The position numbers and the translations under genes are program-made. 44,716 nucleotides of DNA from Clostridiaceae bacterium. Its GTDB lineage: Bacteria > Bacillota > Clostridia > Peptostreptococcales > Natronincolaceae. This document shows, piece after piece, positions 18,036-24,619 of the stretch. The DNA is taken from contig JAFIFG010000004.1 in the NCBI GenBank assembly GCA_020832135.1, positions 1-44,716 on the forward strand. Direction: 5' to 3'. Position 1 is the first letter of the stretch. Each line of letters starts with the position of its first letter. Under the pieces are notes generated by a model. The model made no database searches. It worked only from the letters and a program-made list of their open reading frames with translations, and was not told the origin of the DNA.

Positions 18036-18998
18036 TTATAAATGATTTTTCATTTCTATAACTTTAGATATAATTGCTTTCACTGAATGTTGATCTAAAA
18101 GATAATCAAATCTTATAACTTCCTTTTCTTCTCCAACCAATAGTTGTACTTCTTCTCTTCTTCCTGGTGATACCACCATCACATCTGATGTATGAATTAC
18201 CTTTAGTAATTCTTCTTTTTCTCTACTTGTTGTAGCTATCGTATCAAGATTTTCTAATCCAGCTGATTCTAATGCATAATGAATCTTAAAAAGAAATTCT
18301 TTGGAATAACATATTTGGCCAAACTTCGTTCCCTTAGGATACTTGGCGATTTTTACTATTGTTTCTAGACTAGGATTAATAGCAACCCCCAGCACATCTT
18401 TTCTTACATCGGAAGTCAGCGTTTTGACTTCGTTTACATGATTAAAGGTAGTGATAATAATTTGTGCTTCCTGGATACTTTGTTGATTTGTTTCATTTCT
18501 TTCCTTCAGCTGAGCTACAGTTATCGGCACTACAGTAAGATCTGTGGTTTTACTAAGCTCCTCTGCAAAGTATCTTGCTTGTTCTATATTACATTCTACA
18601 AATACGGCACTTATATTTTTAATGAAAGCTTCTTTTTCTTTCACTCTTTCTTTTACAATAGATATAAATTCTTTTGTATCTAACCCCATCTCCAATGCTT
18701 CTTCTAATGCTAAGTCGATAATTCTAAATACTCTATCTTTAACATTATGTTGCTTCCAGGTTTCTTCCTCTTCACCAACAAAGGTGCCTTTGCCTTGATA
18801 GGATACGAGAACCTTTTCCTGTTCTAATAGATTATAGGCGGCAGAGATTGTGTTCCTGCTTACCTTTAGCTTTTGAGATAACTCTCTTTCTGTTGGTAAT
18901 TTATCTCCTATTTTCAGCCTTCCATTTTTTATATCATCTATAATAAAATTTTTTACTTGTATATAAATAGGTACTCCACTTTTTCTATCTATTTTCAT
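18036..18998 (-). CDS. GntR-family transcriptional regulator of the glutamate mutase operon
   Basis: A 320-residue regulator. Residues 1-75 form a clear GntR winged helix-turn-helix (IYIQVKNFIIDDI, LPTERELSQKLKVSRNTISA, YQGKGTFVGEE). The remaining 240 residues do not resemble the common FadR, HutC or MocR (aminotransferase) effector domains that I can recognise. They contain alternating alpha/beta segments (AVFVECNIEQARYFAEELSK, DVMVVSPGRREEV) suggesting a periplasmic-binding- or response-regulator-like fold. It is the first gene of the operon, so it is probably autoregulated along with glutamate fermentation. I use the ATG at 18998, which lies nine bases after GAGGTGA; a TTG three codons earlier is an alternative. 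Confidence 0.9.
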   Translation of the reverse strand: MKIDRKSGVPIYIQVKNFIIDDIKNGRLKIGDKLPTERELSQKLKVSRNTISAAYNLLEQEKVLVSYQGKGTFVGEEEETWKQHNVKDRVFRIIDLALEEALEMGLDTKEFISIVKERVKEKEAFIKNISAVFVECNIEQARYFAEELSKTTDLTVVPITVAQLKERNETNQQSIQEAQIIITTFNHVNEVKTLTSDVRKDVLGVAINPSLETIVKIAKYPKGTKFGQICYSKEFLFKIHYALESAGLENLDTIATTSREKEELLKVIHTSDVMVVSPGRREEVQLLVGEEKEVIRFDYLLDQHSVKAIISKVIEMKNHL

Positions 18999-19028
18999 CC
19001 TATACAATCACCTCTTTTCTCATTGGTG

Positions 19029-19044
19029 CATTGGACTAATCCAT
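19029..19044 (-). promoter_or_regulatory. Candidate GntR operator, site 1
   Basis: CATTGGACTAATCCAT contains the dyad TGGA-CTAA-TCCA. It sits about 30 bases upstream of the regulator start, where a repressor would block the operon. A 14/16 match occurs inverted at 19285-19300. Confidence 0.45.
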
Positions 19045-19284
19045 TGACTTTCACATGTAGTGTATCACGATTTTTTTAAATTGTATAACCCCATTTATCG
19101 CTATTTTAAAGGCACTAGGTGTCGGAAAACGTTTTCTACCATATATATATCCCTATTCTTCGTTTTTCTTGCTTTTTCCCCTTGTTTTCTCTTGTTTATG
19201 CTAATTGAAATTTAGTAAAATCAATCCTTCACAACATACTATTTTCTCTTTTCATGACACTTTTGCAATTGTTAAATCATTATC

Positions 19285-19300
19285 ATGCATTAGTCCACTG
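19285..19300 (-). promoter_or_regulatory. Candidate GntR operator, site 2
   Basis: On the minus strand this reads CAGTGGACTAATGCAT, matching site 1 at 14 of 16 positions. The two sites are about 256 bases apart centre to centre. Confidence 0.4.
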
Positions 19301-19475
19301 GTACCTTTTTTATAAATTGGCACCATTTTACCCACCCTATAACTCATATTGCATCAAGTTGATTCTTTTCTATTTTTTCTGTCTTTTTCAACCCTAGTGA
19401 TGCTTCTAAAATCATTATTGCATTTTAAAAGATCATTATTACTTCCTTTAATAGCTTATTAAAGTCTTCTCTTTT

Positions 19476-19517
19476 GTTATTTTCAATAAATTTTTTAAAA
19501 AATTTATTGAAAATAAC
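19476..19517. repeat. Perfect 42-bp palindrome
   Basis: Bases 19476-19496 are the exact reverse complement of 19497-19517, with no spacer. It lies just beyond the terminator at 19527-19562. See findings. Confidence 0.9.
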
Positions 19518-19526
19518 TCAAAAAAA

Positions 19527-19562
19527 TTAACCCTTGTAAAAATCACTTTTTACAAGGGTTAA
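19527..19562 (-). terminator. Terminator after the small zinc-finger-like gene
   Basis: A perfect 16-bp stem (19527-19542 with 19547-19562) and a 4-base loop. Read leftward it is followed by TTTTTTGAG. It terminates transcription from the gene at 19638. Confidence 0.88.
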
Positions 19563-19637
19563 TATAGATTCCAATATTCTTCTAAATTATTAGATGCTAA
19601 TAAAAGTTTTTGTGTATAGTTCATTCATATGTGATAT

Positions 19638-19934
19638 TTAAAAATCACTTTCATTTCTCTGCTCTTCTTTATTATGATCCAGGTTATACTGCTCTATAAA
19701 AGCTCTAAAAACCTTCCTACTCAAATTATAGGTTCCAATATCTTGAAAATCATCACCAACAACATCTTTTATATGCTCCCACATTTCTCTGGACATATAA
19801 CCGTCTTTGCAGTCAGTATTATTGCACTTTTGTATAGAAACATCAGAAAATTTATAGGTCTTCCCATTGTGTTCTATTTCTACATCTTTCTTATATTTAT
19901 TAAGCTTTCCTGGACAAAAACACTTACAAAACAT
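19638..19934 (-). CDS. Small YgiT-type zinc-finger-like protein
   Basis: A 98-residue protein. It begins MFCKCFCPGKL and continues with a KKDVEIEHNGKTYKFSDV strand pair, then IQKCNNTDCKDGY. This resembles the YgiT/MqsA-type zinc-binding domain, although the two cysteine pairs are unusually spaced (CxCxC rather than CxxC). The C-terminal half is helical and charged, without a recognisable DNA-binding domain. The ATG at 19934 lies about eight bases after AGGGGGAG. It has its own terminator and is followed upstream by the FAD oxidoreductase 40 bases away, so they may be cotranscribed. Function unknown. Confidence 0.6.
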   Translation of the reverse strand: MFCKCFCPGKLNKYKKDVEIEHNGKTYKFSDVSIQKCNNTDCKDGYMSREMWEHIKDVVGDDFQDIGTYNLSRKVFRAFIEQYNLDHNKEEQRNESDF

Positions 19935-19974
19935 ATGCAACTCCCCCTTCTCAATCGTGTTGTATGAACGATTA

Positions 19975-21420
19975 TTACTTTTTATATTTTCTAATAAGCT
20001 TTATATCCACTCTATCAATATTCGATACTGCGTTTTTGCCCCTTAAGGTAACCTCTTCATGAGGAATATTCATTTCCCTAGCTATTATTTCTCTCACCTT
20101 TGGTCTGCAAAAATTTCCTTGGCATAATCCCATGCCAGCTCTAGTTCGTCTCTTTATAGCATCTGTCGATTTAATAGGTACTCCTCTTTGTATTGCATCT
20201 ATTATTTCCTTTTCTGTTATTTTCTCGCACCTACATATTATATTCTTGTCTTTATCTTCATGGTCTATCTTCCCGTCAAAATCTTTACCTTTAGTTGTAA
20301 ATATAGCTTTTCTATAGGGATTGAACTCTTTCTTTGTTTTCATATGAAGACCAGTTTCTTCAAGAATTTCTCTTACTCTTACGGCTATAGCTGGTGCTGC
20401 TGTAAGACCGGGTGAATCTATCCCCGCAACATTAATAAATCCCTTTACCTTGCTTTCTTCTATGATAAAATCTCCAATGCTACTAGCGGCTCTTATGCCA
20501 GAAAATGTAGTTAATGCTCTTTTAATATCTAGGTTTGGTATAGATACTTTAGCAGTCTCTATTACATATTCTAAACTTTCCATAGTAGTTGCCACATCAT
20601 TTTTATCGTCTATTTCTTCTGCATTTGGTCCTATCATAAAGTTGCCATGGTAGGTAGTTGTCACAAGAATTCCTTTTCCTTGCTGTGTCGGCACTTGAAA
20701 TATAACTGAATTAACTAGATATCCTTGGTCTTTTCCAAAAAGTATATATTGTCCTCTTCGTGGTAATATTTTAAAACTATCTAAGCCTACCATATGTGCT
20801 ATTTTATCACTATATAGTCCCGCTGCATTTATAATATATTTGCTCTTTATCTCTCCTTGGTGGGTTATAATGCTGAAATAATCCTCTGTTTTTTCTATGC
20901 CTAAAACTTCTGTTTCCAATTTTAATTCTACCCCATTAGCTATAGCATTTTCTGCTAAGGCTATGGCCAACTCATAAGGTGAGGTAACTCCTACATCCTG
21001 ACTATATAGTGCTACTTTAGCTTCTTTATTTATATGGGGTTCCATTTGCTTTATTTTATCATTGTCTATAATCTCTAGATCCTTACATCCTACTTTTAAT
21101 CCATTTTCATAAAGAGCTTTAATTTGCTTCTCATCTTCTTCAGTAAACCCCAATACAAGTGCACCGGTTCTCCTAAACCCAAAATTTAGCTCTTCTTCGA
21201 GTTTTTCATACATTTGATTACCTTTTATACAAAGTTCTCCTTTTAATGTACCATGTTTTGCAGCATATCCACCATGCACAATGCCACTATTAGCCTTTGT
21301 AGCACCAGTGGCAACATCTTCATCTTTCTCTATAATACATATCTTTAAATTATATTTTGATAAATGCCTAGCAATTGCTAGGCCAACAACTCCAGCACCT
21401 ATAATACTAATATCGTACAT
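19975..21420 (-). CDS. FAD-dependent oxidoreductase with BFD-like [2Fe-2S] domain (GlpA-like)
   Basis: A 481-residue flavoprotein. The N-terminal ADP-binding fold is clear (ISIIGAGVVGLAIARHLSKY), then ATGATKANSGIVHGGYAAK, typical of D-amino-acid-oxidase/glycerol-3-phosphate-dehydrogenase proteins. The last 90 residues form a BFD-like cysteine domain (CRCEKITEKEI...GLCQGNFCRPKV) with four cysteines expected to bind [2Fe-2S]. This architecture matches the anaerobic GlpA type and related clostridial oxidoreductases. The usual partners (a second flavoprotein and a DUF1667 protein, or glycerol kinase) are absent nearby, so the substrate is uncertain. Ribosome binding site ATAGGAGATGG. Confidence 0.85.
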   Translation of the reverse strand: MYDISIIGAGVVGLAIARHLSKYNLKICIIEKDEDVATGATKANSGIVHGGYAAKHGTLKGELCIKGNQMYEKLEEELNFGFRRTGALVLGFTEEDEKQIKALYENGLKVGCKDLEIIDNDKIKQMEPHINKEAKVALYSQDVGVTSPYELAIALAENAIANGVELKLETEVLGIEKTEDYFSIITHQGEIKSKYIINAAGLYSDKIAHMVGLDSFKILPRRGQYILFGKDQGYLVNSVIFQVPTQQGKGILVTTTYHGNFMIGPNAEEIDDKNDVATTMESLEYVIETAKVSIPNLDIKRALTTFSGIRAASSIGDFIIEESKVKGFINVAGIDSPGLTAAPAIAVRVREILEETGLHMKTKKEFNPYRKAIFTTKGKDFDGKIDHEDKDKNIICRCEKITEKEIIDAIQRGVPIKSTDAIKRRTRAGMGLCQGNFCRPKVREIIAREMNIPHEEVTLRGKNAVSNIDRVDIKLIRKYKK

Positions 21421-21672
21421 AGAACCATCTCCTATATTTTATAATCATTATTCTTTACTATACATTTTAATATACTATATTAATATCCATATACAGCTGT
21501 TATCTAACAATATTTTTTTAATTACTAACTACTTAAAGAACAGGTATTAAATCTAACATCTACCCAATAATCTATTAGTTTAACTTCTTCTTGTAACAGC
21601 AGAACCGTGTATATTACCTGAATAAATTTGTTTTTAAATAATATGTATATTTTGGTATATATCTTATTTTGG

Positions 21673-21701
21673 TTTACATAATGTATCTCTTCCTGTATAA
21701 T
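21673..21701 (+). promoter_or_regulatory. Sigma-A promoter for riboswitch-hydrolase transcript
   Basis: A -35 TTTACA (21673-21678) and perfect -10 TATAAT (21696-21701) with a 17-base spacer. The expected start near 21708 is just upstream of the aptamer. Confidence 0.8.
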
Positions 21702-21721
21702 AACCCTAATATTGCATAACT

Positions 21722-21843
21722 TTACAACTGCTGAATCCCAAATTTCTTGGGTACGGAGGAACCAGTATTGGGGGTTAATCCATAGACATGGTAGGGAGCC
21801 TTCTATCCCGAACCCGACAGCTAACTTCGGAAGCATGATTCAG
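21722..21843 (+). promoter_or_regulatory. ydaO/yuaA-type cyclic di-AMP riboswitch
   Basis: The region holds the conserved blocks of the ydaO motif: CTGAATCCCAAAT...TTGGGTACGGAGGAACCA, then GGGGGTTAATCC, GGTAGGGAGCC, and CCCGAACCCGACAGCTAAC followed by TTCGGAAGCA. The closing stem pairs CTGAATC (21731-21737) with GATTCAG (21837-21843). These motifs sense c-di-AMP and, in Gram-positives, control wall hydrolases and potassium transporters; the next gene is a wall hydrolase. The right arm of the closing stem ends on the first base of the GGAAGGAG ribosome binding site (21843-21850). No terminator fits before the start codon. Confidence 0.93.
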
Positions 21844-21859
21844 GAAGGAGTGTACGTAA

Positions 21860-22816
21860 ATGCAATTAAAAAAATTGGTATCAATATTACTGATATTACT
21901 ATTTTTATCAGTGCAAGTAGTAGGAGTATTTGCTAATGACTCCTATGTGACATTGCAGTTCCGTAGTAGAGGAAATGAAGTTGTAAGGCTACAGCAAGCA
22001 CTACAGAACAAAGGTTATTATAATAGTTCTGTAGATGGTATCTATGGTCAAATCACAGAAAGCGCTGTTATTAATTTTCAAAGAGATCATGGCTTAAGGA
22101 TTGATGGTATTGCTGGAAGAGAAACTCAGTCAACATTATATGCTAAGTCTTCAAATGCAGCATATACAACGTTACAATTTCGTAGTAGAGGAACCGAAGT
22201 TGTAAAGCTTCAACAAGCACTACAGAACAACGGTTATTATAATAGTTCTGTAGATGGTATTTATGGTCAAATTACAAAAAGAGCTGTTATTAATTTTCAA
22301 AGAGATTATGGATTAAGAATTGATGGTATTGCTGGAAGAGAAACTCAATCTAAACTGTATGCTGTTTCCACAGCCGTTACACCTACGGTTGCAGCAGCAA
22401 CTACACCAACCGTTTCTCGAGGTGGTACAACCACTACTAGAAATTCAGACTCTTCAGATGTATATTGGCTGGCTAGAATCATCCATGCTGAAGCAAATGG
22501 TGAGCCATATCAAGGAAAAGTAGCTGTAGGCAATGTAGTATTAAATAGAGTACGTTCCAATGAGTTCCCTAATACAGTTTATAATGTTATTTTTGAATAC
22601 TATAAAAACATTCCTCAATTTAGTCCTGTTGCTGAAGGTACCATTTATAACACCCCTTCACAACAAAGTATACAGGCAGCTGAAGATGCTTTAAATGGGT
22701 CAAGACCAGTAGGTAATTCAACTTACTTCTTTAATCCTGATAAGGCAGAAGGTAGATGGATTGTAAATAATAAGTCCTATGTAACTAGAATAGGTGGTCA
22801 TACTTTTTATCAATAA
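21860..22816 (+). CDS. Cell-wall hydrolase: two peptidoglycan-binding domains and a SleB-type catalytic domain
   Basis: A 318-residue secreted protein. Signal peptide about residues 1-25 (MQLKKLVSILLILLFLS, then VGVFAND). Two peptidoglycan-binding-1 repeats at about 28-95 and 103-168 share SRGxEVVxLQQALQN and VDGIYGQIT. A low-complexity TTT/AAA linker follows. The SleB/hydrolase-2 domain occupies about 200-318 and contains ARIIHAEANGEPYQGKVAVG, where the glutamate after HA is the expected catalytic residue of this lytic-transglycosylase family. SleB proteins degrade spore cortex; many clostridial relatives act on vegetative wall. Control by the upstream riboswitch ties expression to c-di-AMP, a signal of wall and osmotic state. 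Confidence 0.93.
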   Translation: MQLKKLVSILLILLFLSVQVVGVFANDSYVTLQFRSRGNEVVRLQQALQNKGYYNSSVDGIYGQITESAVINFQRDHGLRIDGIAGRETQSTLYAKSSNAAYTTLQFRSRGTEVVKLQQALQNNGYYNSSVDGIYGQITKRAVINFQRDYGLRIDGIAGRETQSKLYAVSTAVTPTVAAATTPTVSRGGTTTTRNSDSSDVYWLARIIHAEANGEPYQGKVAVGNVVLNRVRSNEFPNTVYNVIFEYYKNIPQFSPVAEGTIYNTPSQQSIQAAEDALNGSRPVGNSTYFFNPDKAEGRWIVNNKSYVTRIGGHTFYQ

Positions 22817-22819
22817 TAA

Positions 22820-22862
22820 AAAAGGAAAGGTGTAGATACTTTTTATCTATACCTTTCCTTTT
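22820..22862. terminator. Bidirectional terminator between hydrolase and 89-residue gene
   Basis: A 19-bp stem with one G-U wobble (22820-22838 with 22844-22862) and a 5-base loop. It is A/U-flanked on both sides and sits between convergent genes. Confidence 0.8.
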
Positions 22863-22877
22863 CTAGTCTATTATTAC

Positions 22878-23147
22878 CTAATTTACATAAGCATCTATAA
22901 CTTTTATTACATAATCTTCGCTTCCAGATTTAGCTAATACCACAATAGATTGATTCTTATCACTAGGGATTGTAGTAGTATAAGCCTCTATTCCACCCCT
23001 GTCAAACCTAGCATCTCTATCAACGGTTATTTCATTGCTATTTGCAATTTTATAGTCCTCCAGTATACCTGCAACTCGATATCCCAGATCTCCAGTAGGA
23101 CATTCAAGTATTTTTATTCTGTTAACTGCATTTTGAAGATTATCCAT
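22878..23147 (-). CDS. Conserved-looking small protein of unknown function
   Basis: An 89-residue soluble protein with no signal peptide or membrane helix. It has an orderly alpha/beta pattern: ITVDRDARFDRGGIEAYTTT and SIVVLAKSGSEDYVIKVIDAYV. Strong ribosome binding site AAGGAGG before the ATG, and a terminator shared with the hydrolase. I do not recognise the family. It is followed upstream, after 120 bases, by the nucleoid-associated protein gene. A stand-alone cytoplasmic protein is all that can be said. Confidence 0.65.
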   Translation of the reverse strand: MDNLQNAVNRIKILECPTGDLGYRVAGILEDYKIANSNEITVDRDARFDRGGIEAYTTTIPSDKNQSIVVLAKSGSEDYVIKVIDAYVN

Positions 23148-23270
23148 ATGATCTTCCTCCTAGATAAGGTTATTTCACCTCCTATTATCTCCTTTTCTCT
23201 ATCTTTCATTCTTCTATATCATTTAAGTAATAAAATCATAATTATTTTATACTTTATCTCCTACTGAACT

Positions 23271-24293
23271 TTACTTATTCGATATTTTAGTAATGTTTTT
23301 CAGCAGTATAGAAATGGTACCATCTGGATTGTTTATAAATTCAACAACATCTTTATTATCGTAATATTCTGCTGGTAGCTTAATTTCAATTCCACTATCT
23401 GTTTTAAATTTATGAGACCTAAGTTTTCTTTCAACAGCTTTTGAGGGTTGTATATTTATAGTATCTTCGTTTAAACCTTCTTTTTTCATCTCTTCTATAT
23501 ACTCATTTTTTATTTCCTCAATATCCTCAAAAACTTCCTTTGCAATATTATCTATTTTAATTTCATTTGATTCTTCAATGCTTTCAGCTAAAACATTTTG
23601 CAGTTTTGCTGTTTTGGAAAAATCTTCATCAAAATACTTTTTGTTTAATTTTTGTGCTACTTTATTAAGCTTTTTAAACTTATCATCGTTTGATAAATCA
23701 AAACTGCATTTTAAAAATAACTTTGATAAATAAAAATCTTTGTTACCATTGATTTCATATTCTTTTTCCAATAGTTGTATTTCATAATTTGACAGATTAA
23801 TAATTATACATTCATCTAGGTTTTGTGCATGGCTTGGCAATGTAGTGGTTTGCTTAATTAACTTATTGACATTGCCTTCATCAGTATTGACAACGTAATG
23901 TATATAGCTTGATTTATAGTTAAATTTCATGATGGCCATATATTTAATGTAATCTATTTCAAAAATACAAAACACCACATCTCCTGGTGGTATATCTACA
24001 TGCTTTGTCATTATACTAAAGAGATTGTTAGCTAATTCACCACTGATATTAATGAACTCCTCAGTGTCAGCCGCCACTTTTCTACAAAGGTTATAAATTT
24101 CATTATCTTCATGTTGGAAAATACCATTTTTTACTTTGCCACTATCTATGACCTTTGCAATGTGACTTCCAACAAAGTGAAATATATCCTCTTCTTGCTC
24201 TATCTCCTTGGATGAAATAACTGGTATATGCACATTATTATCTAAAATGTGTAAAATTACTTTATCTATTCTTAATGAATATTCTCCCTCCAT
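23271..24293 (-). CDS. Nucleoid-associated protein, NdpA/YejK (37-kDa) family
   Basis: A 340-residue protein resembling the 37-kDa nucleoid-associated family of pfam NA37. The beginning (LRIDKVILHILDNNVHIPVISSKEI), HFVGSHIAKVIDSG, and the central IDYIKYMAIMKFNYKSSYIHYV are in family order. The C-terminal part is charged and helical. These proteins bind DNA or nucleoid and also occur in phages and mobile regions. It stands alone, with GGAGGTACTGT before the ATG. Identification rests on overall similarity. Confidence 0.72.
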   Translation of the reverse strand: MEGEYSLRIDKVILHILDNNVHIPVISSKEIEQEEDIFHFVGSHIAKVIDSGKVKNGIFQHEDNEIYNLCRKVAADTEEFINISGELANNLFSIMTKHVDIPPGDVVFCIFEIDYIKYMAIMKFNYKSSYIHYVVNTDEGNVNKLIKQTTTLPSHAQNLDECIIINLSNYEIQLLEKEYEINGNKDFYLSKLFLKCSFDLSNDDKFKKLNKVAQKLNKKYFDEDFSKTAKLQNVLAESIEESNEIKIDNIAKEVFEDIEEIKNEYIEEMKKEGLNEDTINIQPSKAVERKLRSHKFKTDSGIEIKLPAEYYDNKDVVEFINNPDGTISILLKNITKISNK

Positions 24294-24619
24294 ACAGTAC
24301 CTCCTTAAATTATACCAATTCTATCTTTAGTGTATTGCTAACGTTCCATCTAAATTGAGTCATATCCTATTTTCACACCAACTACTATCTTAATATGTTA
24401 AGCTGTATAAAGCAATATAGTTAGTATGATTTTTCATTATACCTTATAACTTTCTTGAGGAAGATACATAATAGATTAAAACTATTCAATCAGTTTTCGC
24501 AATAGTAATATCAACTAATATTAGTAAGTATAATAGTTAGTTAACATAATGCTACAAGCATCGTGAAATATAATTGTTAATCAAAAATCCTATATATACT
24601 AAAGTTTGGAGGAGTTTAT
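24294..24619. other. Divergent intergenic region
   Basis: 326 bases of AT-rich DNA between the NdpA-like gene (leftward) and the nucleotidase (rightward). It must contain both promoters, but no clear -35/-10 pair was found. No gene, hairpin or repeat of note. Confidence 0.5.

Larger units (their letters stand above)
19008..19526. other. Long non-coding region upstream of the glutamate operon
   Basis: No convincing gene. The + strand is strikingly pyrimidine-rich from about 19140 to 19480. It contains two related 16-bp operator candidates (19029-19044 and 19285-19300), an imperfect dyad TGGTACC/GGCACCA near 19299-19328, and a perfect 42-bp palindrome (19476-19517). Promoter signals for the operon are weak; a possible -10 GATACA with -35 TTATAC lies on the minus strand about 50-90 bases upstream of the regulator. 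Confidence 0.6.

Noticed and set aside
23271-24293. Prophage origin for the NdpA-like gene
   Set aside because: Relatives occur on mobile elements, but no integrase, attachment site or phage gene lies nearby.
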